Shown: positions 7,381-13,902 of the stretch, one piece after another
Numbering within the stretch: the stretch's first letter is position 1
Layout: each line of letters starts with the position of its first letter
From: Desulfobacteraceae bacterium
Lineage (GTDB): Bacteria > Desulfobacterota > Desulfobulbia > Desulfobulbales > Desulfobulbaceae
Reading direction: 5' to 3'
NCBI GenBank assembly: GCA_022837185.1
Contig: JALHJD010000013.1
Span: 1-23,609 of the forward strand
DNA length: 23,609 nt
The notes under the pieces: model-generated
What the model was told of the DNA's origin: nothing
The model's database searches: none
What the model saw: only the letters and a program-made list of their open reading frames with translations
Made by a program: the position numbers and the translations under genes

Positions 7381-9906
7381 TCAATCGGAAAAATCGTATC
7401 TGCCGTTCATGAAGGCCTCAACCATTCTGCCGACCATGCCCTCGTCCCTAATCACCATGTCCATCAGCGTCGTTGCCGCCAGCAGGCGGCCCACCACGTC
7501 GAGTTTCTGCTGCACATCTTTTTGATTATACCGCATCAGCTGGGCATCAAGCAAATCACCGCTCCTCTGCACGGAAAAGCCAAGGCGCTGCAGAATTTCG
7601 GTAACGAACTGCAGCCGCAGGGTGATGCCGGCCGGGTCCCCTCCGCCTCCGGCAAAACGCAGCTTGATATAATTGTTTTCGGCAACTGCCCCGCACAGGG
7701 AGTCGAGGATGACGAAATGGTACCCGAACCGCAGGTTCAGGTTGAGATAATCTGCTGAAACAACCGCGTAACTGGCGTAGGCCGGATCGCTGCTGCTGAC
7801 GATCCCTCCGGCCATGGTGGCTTCGCTGAAACCTTTCCAGTCGAAATGATCATGATGCCGCCAGCGGATCCCGGGATGGGTCAACCCCCGCAGAAGGGCC
7901 TGGAGGGGAAAAGAGCGCGGGGCAGAGTCAGGGGGTTCGGCGCCGTTAGCCCTCGGCCCGGCGATATCGTCGTCCAGGTCAAGGAGATAGATCTGCAGGG
8001 GTATGGGAGCCTTCAGCAGGGTGGTAGCGGACCTTTTCGCGAACATCGAGGAGGTGTGGGAAAACATGGCCTGCACCCCCTTTTCATGGACAAAACGGAT
8101 TATGTCATGCAAGGAGCGGCAATTTTCCGGGGCAAACGAGGAGTCAGCCGGATCAATGAGCTGCAGGGGGAAAATAAAGGGGCTCGCCTGACTGAATGCC
8201 CGGTGCACCGGCGTGTCCCGCTGTTCGATTCTCCGGGTCGGATACCTCTTTACGATGCGTTCCGCGCAGCCGTCGAAGACCATGCCCAGGTCGGCGCAGA
8301 CAGTGACCACCCTGCCGGCGGGCAGGACCGCGGAAGCGTTGCCGGTCTTGACCAGCACCGGGACGCCCGCCTCGCGCGCGACCGAGGCAAAATGGCCGGC
8401 GGCGCTGCCCTGCTCCGCCACCACGGCGCAGACCCTGTCAAGCGCCACGACATAGGAGGGCGGAATCACGGAAGTGACCAGCACCGAACCGTCGGCCACC
8501 GCGGCCAACTGTCCCTCATGCTCGATGATATGCACCGGGCCGCAGGCCGCGCCCCGGGACGCCGTTTCCCCACCGGTGAGCAGGACCGGAATTCCGCTGA
8601 GATCGTCCTGCTCTTCCTCAATTGTTTCCTGGATGCGCATGGGTCTGGTCTGGAGCAGAAAAACATCACCCCAGCGGTCCAGGCTCCATTCAATCTCCTG
8701 GGGTGCCTGGAAAAATCCTTCAATCCGCCGCGCCCACGCGGCAAGCAGCACTGCCTGCCCTCTGCTCAGGTCCGCAGGAAAATGCTTCCTTCCTCCCGCC
8801 GGCTCGACCGCCTCGGCACCAGCGCCATCGCAAGCGGAACCGCCCGCAGCCGCGGACCGTTCGACGATGACTTCATCCTTCTCCGGGTTGACGACCACCG
8901 TTGCCGGGCTGCATTGCCCGCTGACCAGTTTGTCGCCGAGACCTTCGATATAATGGATGATCACCTTTTCTTCGGCGCCGCCGGCCGAACCCCTTGTCGT
9001 CACCACGCCGCTCAGCCCGGCGTCGATCATCCGCAGCACCAGAACCGCCATTGGGGTCTCTTCATCGAGAAACCCGGACTTGATGCGATAATAGATCGCC
9101 CTGGGTGAATATTTGGAGGCCAGGACTTTTTTGTAGGCAGCCAGGACCTCCCCCGCCCCCACTTCCAGAACCGATTCATACTGTCCGGCAAAGGAAATCT
9201 CCGAATCCTCACCGACAGCGCTGCTGCGGACGGCGAAAAATTCGGCGCCCGTGCGCTGACCCAGGTCGGCGACACTGTTCTGCATATCCCTGGCCAGCCG
9301 ATACGGGAGCTCCGCTCCGTTGATCAGCCCCATCAGTTGTCCCGCCGCCTGGGACAATGACTCTTCGGAATCGATGTCTACCCGGCTGAGCAGATCGTTG
9401 ATGAGGGGGCGGAGATTGTTTTCCTCCATGAAATTATGGAAGGCGGAGGTGGAAACAATGAACCCCTCGGGGACCGGCAGGTCGAGCTCATGTTTGAGGA
9501 TGCTGAGGTGCAGTCCTTTTCCCCCTGTCTGCCCATCGTCGGCATACGAGGTGTCCAGGGGGAGGATGAACGCTGAGATGACTGGTGCAGTGAGCGGCGT
9601 CAGGGCGATGCGCCCGTAAAATTCGATTTTCCTGGCATACGCCCGCAAAGTCAGGTAGGAGGCCGGCGCCATCCGGTTCAGGCAGCCGATCATGGCCAAC
9701 ACGCCGGTGGCCAGCTCACCGTGCCGCCGCCGGATCAGGTTGAGATCGACCTTATGATTCCGGTAGTACAGCTCCTCCAGCTCGGCGAGTCGCCTGTGGC
9801 TCAACCGGTCGTGGTGCAGCAGCTCCTTGAAGGCGTTGTATTTCGCCCGGACGACCGCCTTGGGGGAAATGAACTGCAGGACGATACGGTTGAGGATACC
9901 GAGCAT
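7381..9906 (-). CDS. PEP-synthase-like dikinase with non-canonical C-terminal domain
   Basis: An 841-residue protein related to PEP synthase/pyruvate phosphate dikinase. After a helical N-terminal part (1-110), the ATP-grasp PPDK_N region spans about 120-425: GGKGLHLSIL at 128-137, FAVRSSAVGEDSEISFAGQY at 224-243 and QEIEWSLD with LLQTRPM at 403-423. The phosphohistidine swivel domain is at about 440-545, with the predicted catalytic H505 in AGHFASVAREAGVP. The C-terminal 290 residues do not look like the PEP/pyruvate TIM barrel and lack its Cys-containing active-site segment. The true PEP synthase reaction is therefore unlikely, and another acceptor may be phosphorylated. The ribosome site at ATG 9906 is weak. 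The gene is followed six bases later by the phosphatase, which could oppose it. Confidence 0.82.
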   Translation of the reverse strand: MLGILNRIVLQFISPKAVVRAKYNAFKELLHHDRLSHRRLAELEELYYRNHKVDLNLIRRRHGELATGVLAMIGCLNRMAPASYLTLRAYARKIEFYGRIALTPLTAPVISAFILPLDTSYADDGQTGGKGLHLSILKHELDLPVPEGFIVSTSAFHNFMEENNLRPLINDLLSRVDIDSEESLSQAAGQLMGLINGAELPYRLARDMQNSVADLGQRTGAEFFAVRSSAVGEDSEISFAGQYESVLEVGAGEVLAAYKKVLASKYSPRAIYYRIKSGFLDEETPMAVLVLRMIDAGLSGVVTTRGSAGGAEEKVIIHYIEGLGDKLVSGQCSPATVVVNPEKDEVIVERSAAAGGSACDGAGAEAVEPAGGRKHFPADLSRGQAVLLAAWARRIEGFFQAPQEIEWSLDRWGDVFLLQTRPMRIQETIEEEQDDLSGIPVLLTGGETASRGAACGPVHIIEHEGQLAAVADGSVLVTSVIPPSYVVALDRVCAVVAEQGSAAGHFASVAREAGVPVLVKTGNASAVLPAGRVVTVCADLGMVFDGCAERIVKRYPTRRIEQRDTPVHRAFSQASPFIFPLQLIDPADSSFAPENCRSLHDIIRFVHEKGVQAMFSHTSSMFAKRSATTLLKAPIPLQIYLLDLDDDIAGPRANGAEPPDSAPRSFPLQALLRGLTHPGIRWRHHDHFDWKGFSEATMAGGIVSSSDPAYASYAVVSADYLNLNLRFGYHFVILDSLCGAVAENNYIKLRFAGGGGDPAGITLRLQFVTEILQRLGFSVQRSGDLLDAQLMRYNQKDVQQKLDVVGRLLAATTLMDMVIRDEGMVGRMVEAFMNGRYDFSD

Positions 9907-9941
9907 GGAGAATCACGGTCTTGAGGTTCAGGCGTTCAGGC

Positions 9942-10031
9942 GAAGGCCGAAGGCTTCAGGGTGTACAGGTACTGATGCATATTATGGCAACAGAACCGGT
10001 TTTTCCCTTTCAGCCTTCAGCCTTCAGCCTT
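9942..10031. repeat. Intergenic CAGCCTT triplet repeat forming an imperfect inverted repeat
   Basis: CAGCCTT occurs three times in tandem at 10011-10031. GAAGGCCGAAGGC at 9942-9954 is complementary to GCCTTCAGCCTTC at 10013-10025 with one mismatch, which could fold into a 13-base-pair stem with a loop of about 58 bases. It lies in the 138-base gap between the second TauE half and the dikinase gene. No T-run follows on either strand, so it does not look like a simple terminator. Confidence 0.7.
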
Positions 10032-10044
10032 GTTCCCTGTGCAA

Positions 10045-10434
10045 TTAATACAGACCCAACAATTTCAGTCCGAGCAGGATCAGGCCGACACAGGCAACCC
10101 TTTTCACAACGATCGGACTGACCCGTTTGGCGATCTGCGGACCGATATAGCCTCCCAGCAGAGCTGCGGGGAACATGGCGAGAAAAAACAGCAGATCAAA
10201 GTTGCCGAACTGGTAATGGCGAAGCGTCCCCATGGCGGTGTTGAAAAAGATCGCCAGGAGCGAACTCCCCACCACGATATACATGGGCAGGCGCATGGCA
10301 ACGGTCATCAAGGGTACCATGAAGGGCCCTCCGCCGAAACCGAACATGGAGGACATGACCGCAATCAGAAAACCGCCGATGCAGCCGACAATCATATTCG
10401 CATGAAATTCCTGACCCCAGAATTCAACTTTCAT
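10045..10434 (-). CDS. TauE/SafE-type permease, C-terminal half as a separate protein
   Basis: A 129-residue membrane protein with about four hydrophobic segments. It carries one TauE/SafE half-repeat: an early MSSMFGFGGGPFMVPLM glycine-rich loop at about 27-43, then VVGSSLLAIFFNTAMGTLRH and a final ALLGGYIGPQIAKRV. Normal family members are about 250-300 residues with two such halves, so this is half a transporter. The other half is the preceding gene, 12 bases upstream. AAGGAGGA overlaps that gene's stop codon and drives this start, so the two are made together and probably form a heterodimer. Family members move anions such as sulfite, sulfonates or sulfoacetate. The substrate here is unknown. 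Confidence 0.85.
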   Translation of the reverse strand: MKVEFWGQEFHANMIVGCIGGFLIAVMSSMFGFGGGPFMVPLMTVAMRLPMYIVVGSSLLAIFFNTAMGTLRHYQFGNFDLLFFLAMFPAALLGGYIGPQIAKRVSPIVVKRVACVGLILLGLKLLGLY

Positions 10435-10446
10435 TGTTATTCCTCC

Positions 10447-11652
10447 TTATTTCTTGGCCTTGGCGGCTTCTTCAGCCCGTTTCTTGAATTCCTTCAGAAT
10501 GGCCTGCTCTTTCTTGTTCTTGGCCAGATAACCGGCCGTCGTCTGCCAGAACATCAATCCGGCCAGCACCAGCAGAATCCAGCCGAAGGCGAACTTGAAC
10601 TGGGCGAGGGTGATCATTTCAGTGAGCTTGGGGCCGATGAAACCACCGAGCAGCATGGCGCAGCCGATCCCGATGCCGAGTTTCCAGTTGATGAACTTGA
10701 TCTTCGAATAGTTGTAGATGCCGCTGCCCTGAGAAAAAAGCACCGTCGGCATGACCGTGCCGGCCACCACCGTATGGGGCAGCATCGGAAAGATGGAAAC
10801 AAGCAGCGGATTGAGAATGAAACCGCCCCCGGCGCCCATGAGTACGCCGAAGATGGCGACGACCAGAGTGAGCAGGAAGGGCCACAGCAGGTTCATGCTG
10901 GTGCCGGCGTTTTTCAGATACATGGTCGGGAAGCTGATCTTGTTTTCAAACTCGGCCGGCTGGCTGCGGAGATTCCTGTCCACCACCGCGGCGATCCTGT
11001 ACTTGCCCGGCGCCAGACCGGAACGGATATTGATGTCCGCTGAAAAGGTGCCGTCCGGTGCTACGTTGACGTCCGCGCCAAGCACTTTGTCGTAGCTCCT
11101 GAAGCGGGACTTGATGAGCTGCATGGAGCGCTTTTTGTTCTCGTCGGCATCCAGCGCGGGCAGCAGGGTACCGCGGCTGCCGATGACGCTCGCCATGAGG
11201 GTCGCCTGATAGTGGTCAACCTTGATACCCGCCGGCACATTGTAGGCCACGTCGGCGCCGGTCTCCTTCAGCGCCTTGGAAAAACTCCATTTGCCGCCTT
11301 CGGCCTTGATCGCATCGAGCTTGGGCTGCAGCTCGCTGGGCATGAAAATTTTGTAGTACGCCGGCATATCGTGGGTAATGTAGAAGATATACGGAATCTT
11401 GCCGGTCTCCTCGTCCCTCTTATTGTCGAACTGGTTGGCACGCACGGTCTTGTCCACGGCCCACACCTCCAGAAAAACCGGCTGGCCGGGCGGAGCCTTG
11501 CCCGTTACCTTGATAACCCCGCCGTTCTTTAATTCAGTTCTGTCAATCTGCAGGGTCGGGGCCCCCTGATCCTGTGCAAAGGCTGCCGAAACCGGCAACA
11601 GGCAGGCCAGTACAACAAATACCATTTTGAGCAACTTCAACTTTTCCTTCAT
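10447..11652 (-). CDS. Exported-domain TauE/SafE permease, N-terminal half
   Basis: A 401-residue protein. Residues 1-26 are a signal peptide (KEKLKLLK, hydrophobic core, cut after AAFA). About 27-260 form a periplasmic region with beta-rich segments (LQIDRTELKNGGVIKVTGKA; later FSADINIRSGLAPGKYRIAA), suggesting immunoglobulin-like folds. About 265-380 hold four membrane helices with the TauE/SafE loop GAGGGFILNPLLVSIF and GTVMPTVLFSQGSG. A lysine-rich cytoplasmic tail ends the chain. ATG 11652 has GAGGAGG six bases ahead and starts the signal peptide, so it is preferred to an ATG 45 bases upstream. The second transporter half follows after 12 bases. The periplasmic domain may bind substrate or a partner. 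It has no match I can name. Confidence 0.85.
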   Translation of the reverse strand: MKEKLKLLKMVFVVLACLLPVSAAFAQDQGAPTLQIDRTELKNGGVIKVTGKAPPGQPVFLEVWAVDKTVRANQFDNKRDEETGKIPYIFYITHDMPAYYKIFMPSELQPKLDAIKAEGGKWSFSKALKETGADVAYNVPAGIKVDHYQATLMASVIGSRGTLLPALDADENKKRSMQLIKSRFRSYDKVLGADVNVAPDGTFSADINIRSGLAPGKYRIAAVVDRNLRSQPAEFENKISFPTMYLKNAGTSMNLLWPFLLTLVVAIFGVLMGAGGGFILNPLLVSIFPMLPHTVVAGTVMPTVLFSQGSGIYNYSKIKFINWKLGIGIGCAMLLGGFIGPKLTEMITLAQFKFAFGWILLVLAGLMFWQTTAGYLAKNKKEQAILKEFKKRAEEAAKAKK

Positions 11653-11707
11653 TTTTTCCTCCTCATTGTGAGACGGACCATTGGTTACACTGATCACGCA
11701 TTGCAGT

Positions 11708-11734
11708 TTATTGCCCGCAGGCTGGTCTATTCAT
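11708..11734 (-). CDS. Possible 8-codon leader peptide before the split permease
   Basis: A very strong ribosome site (GGGAGGAGGTG on the minus strand) stands a few bases before ATG 11734, followed by MNRPACGQ and TAA. It lies in the 107-base gap between the GAF protein and the permease. It may be a short leader or a chance match. Nothing else supports it. Confidence 0.25.
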   Translation of the reverse strand: MNRPACGQ

Positions 11735-11759
11735 GGCACCTCCTCCCATGTTGAAACGA

Positions 11760-13427
11760 TTAATGAAATTCAATGATTCTGGCATCGCCGACATACTCCT
11801 TGCTGGCAAAACCGGTCATTGCCGTCATTTTTTTGGTCAAGTCGGCCATTGCCCGCATATTGCGCAGGATGATGTCCATTTCCCGCCGCTGCTCCGCATT
11901 CTCCATCTCGTCCCGCAGGAGCTGGGCCGTGCCCAGGGCCGCAAACAGCGGGGAATTGAGTTCGTGGGCGACCGTACCGGCCGTTTCCAGGACCCCGGCC
12001 AGCTTTTCCCGGGCGATCTTTTCCTGTTCCAGCGATTTCTGCGAGGTGACGTCGCGCACCGTCTCGACAGCGTACTCAACCCGCCCCGTACTGTCGAATA
12101 CGGGGAATATGCTCCGTTCCAGCCATTGCGCGTGATCGTTCACCGGGACACGGTCCGTGCGGGTCCGCGTCTCGCCTGTTTCCAGGACCTTTTGGACCGG
12201 ACACTGCCCCTCTTCGCTTTTCCAGGGGATGACAAGGTCATACGGCCGGCCGAGCAGGGCATTTTCGGAGAGGTTTTCCTGTTCCAGGAAACTTCTGTTG
12301 ACCATGACCACGTGCTTTCGACCATCCACGACGATGATCCTGTCCTGCAGGGCATCCATTATGGCCTGCAGAAACCGTTCGTTTTCCTCGATCTGGTTGA
12401 ACAGCAGGTTGATTTTCCTGAAGGTCAGGGCGTTGAGGATGGCGCTGCCGCTCTCTTCGGCCACCGCCGCGGCAAAGGTGACCTCGCTGGCGGTGAAGCA
12501 GTGATGTTCAGTGGTCAGCAGCCGCAGGACCCCGATGATTTCCTCCCCCTTTTTTATGGGGACGGCCAGGATGCTTTTGATGCCCTCGCTGCGGATGGCG
12601 TCGTGATACTGCACCCGCGGATCGTTGGGCGCATCGTACACCGCCACCGGCTCCCCCTTCAGGGCCTGGAAAATGGAATCCTCCCTCCTGATGCTGCCCC
12701 GCTTGAGGTACTCGGGCGACAGGCCCGATGCGGCTGCCAGCTCCAACTGGTTGGTTTCCGGCTGGAGGAGACGGATTGTGCAGGCCTTCATTCCCATGAT
12801 TTTCGGGAGCTTGTCGACAATGGTCTGCAGAATGGCATTGAGATCGAGGGTCGAGTTGACCAGCCGCGAAATTTCGTGCACTTCCTTGAGAAAATCGACC
12901 TGGTTTTCCATTTCCTTGAATACCCGGCCGTTGGAAATGGCCACCCCGATCTGTTCGGCAAGGGTCATGGAAAACGATATTTCCATGGGGGTAAACGTCC
13001 GGGTCTTCCTGGTCAGCAGCCGCATGATGCCGATGATGTGCTCCTGAAAGATGATGGGCAGGGAGAGGACGCTTTTTATCCCCTCCCTGGCCGCCTCGGC
13101 GCTGTGCTGATACTGCGGATCGGCGTCCACGCCTGTTTTCGCCACCGGGCGGCCCTTCATGAGCATGTCCATGGTCTCCCGGGTGTCAATTCCCCCCCTG
13201 GACAGGTACTCATCGGAAAGGCCATGGGCCGCCCCCAGGACAAAGGTGTTGGTGCCTGCATCCAGCAGCCGGATGGTGGCGGCGTCCACCTCCAGAAGCT
13301 CAGGCAGGCGCCGCACCACCAGGTCCATGACCTGCTGCGGGTCAAGCACCATGCTGATGAGCCGGGCGACCTCCTGGAAGATTTCCAGGTATCCTCTTTC
13401 CCTGTTTTTCCCGTTCTCTGCTGTCAT
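11760..13427 (-). CDS. GAF-GAF-PAS signalling protein with histidine-kinase dimerisation helix but no ATPase domain
   Basis: A 555-residue soluble sensor-like protein. Two GAF domains lie at about 20-165 and 190-340, each with the same internal pattern (ATIRLLDAGTN / CTIRLLQPETN; GIKSVLSLPI / GIKSILAVPI), so they look like a duplication. A PAS domain follows at about 345-460 (DALQDRIIVVDGRKHVVMVN), with a PAC-like ending VRDVTSQKSLEQEK. An H-box GTVAHELNSPLFAALGTAQL has H488. The chain stops 67 residues later with SKEYVGDARIIEFH, and there is no N-box or glycine-rich ATP lid. The 107 bases after the stop do not encode one. The same short ending occurs in related proteins, so this is probably a real architecture. 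It could be a phosphotransfer partner of the nearby kinase. It sits 16 bases after the ferredoxin-subunit gene, with a weak ribosome site. Confidence 0.85.
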   Translation of the reverse strand: MTAENGKNRERGYLEIFQEVARLISMVLDPQQVMDLVVRRLPELLEVDAATIRLLDAGTNTFVLGAAHGLSDEYLSRGGIDTRETMDMLMKGRPVAKTGVDADPQYQHSAEAAREGIKSVLSLPIIFQEHIIGIMRLLTRKTRTFTPMEISFSMTLAEQIGVAISNGRVFKEMENQVDFLKEVHEISRLVNSTLDLNAILQTIVDKLPKIMGMKACTIRLLQPETNQLELAAASGLSPEYLKRGSIRREDSIFQALKGEPVAVYDAPNDPRVQYHDAIRSEGIKSILAVPIKKGEEIIGVLRLLTTEHHCFTASEVTFAAAVAEESGSAILNALTFRKINLLFNQIEENERFLQAIMDALQDRIIVVDGRKHVVMVNRSFLEQENLSENALLGRPYDLVIPWKSEEGQCPVQKVLETGETRTRTDRVPVNDHAQWLERSIFPVFDSTGRVEYAVETVRDVTSQKSLEQEKIAREKLAGVLETAGTVAHELNSPLFAALGTAQLLRDEMENAEQRREMDIILRNMRAMADLTKKMTAMTGFASKEYVGDARIIEFH

Positions 13428-13443
13428 GGCCGCGACCGGTCTG

Positions 13444-13902
13444 CTACAGGTCAGCTTCCTTCAGGGTAACGAACTTCAGGGCGTGGGTCGTGCACTTGGT
13501 GACGCAGGCCGGTTTGAGCCCCTGATCGACCCGGTCCATGCAGTAATCGCATTTGACCGCCTTGTTGGTTTCCGGATTGTGCTGGGGGATCTGCCACGGA
13601 CAGGCGCCCTGGCAGGCCATGCAGCCGATGCACTTGTCAAAATCCACATAGACGATGCCGTCCGCCCTCTTGGTCATGGCCCCGGTCGGACAGACCGGCA
13701 CACAGAACGGATCATCGCAGTGGTAGCAGGCCTTGAAGGAAAATTCCGTCTTGGGCACGCCCTTTATGGATTTGAGCGGCTTGTGGTCAATCTCGCAGAG
13801 AATGGGGCCGACCGGCAGCCTCTTGTTGGTCTTGCAATGGACCTCGCAGCCATGACAGCCGATGCACCTTCTGGTATTGAGATGGATCATGTATTTGTTC
13901 AT
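13444..13902 (-). CDS. Four-cluster 4Fe-4S ferredoxin subunit of molybdopterin oxidoreductase (DmsB/PhsB-like)
   Basis: A 152-residue electron-transfer subunit with four cysteine groups typical of the DmsB/PhsB/PsrB fold: CIGCHGCEVHC at 13-23, CYHCDDPFCVPVCPTGA at 59-75, CIGCMACQGACPW at 91-103, and CDYCMD plus CVTKC at 118-137. These should bind four [4Fe-4S] clusters. There is no signal or membrane anchor. It is a little shorter than most family members. ATG 13902 follows GGAGGG, and the stop of the catalytic subunit overlaps it as ATGA, so the two are coupled and form an AB complex. The usual NrfD/PsrC-type membrane subunit is not encoded next to it. It should pass electrons between the molybdenum subunit and an unknown partner. 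Confidence 0.93.
   Translation of the reverse strand: MNKYMIHLNTRRCIGCHGCEVHCKTNKRLPVGPILCEIDHKPLKSIKGVPKTEFSFKACYHCDDPFCVPVCPTGAMTKRADGIVYVDFDKCIGCMACQGACPWQIPQHNPETNKAVKCDYCMDRVDQGLKPACVTKCTTHALKFVTLKEADL

Noticed and set aside
9942..10031. The repeat as an intrinsic terminator
   Set aside because: The loop is about 58 bases and no T-run follows on either strand.
10011..10031. Tandem CAGCCTT as a CRISPR-like array
   Set aside because: Units are seven bases with no spacers.
11760..11800. The GAF protein as a truncated kinase pseudogene
   Set aside because: The remaining reading frame is clean, the 107-base gap holds no ATPase remnant, and the SKEYVGDARIIEF ending looks like a regular family terminus.
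11733..13469. A 578-codon open frame on the plus strand
   Set aside because: It mirrors the GAF-GAF-PAS gene, which has clear domains on the minus strand.
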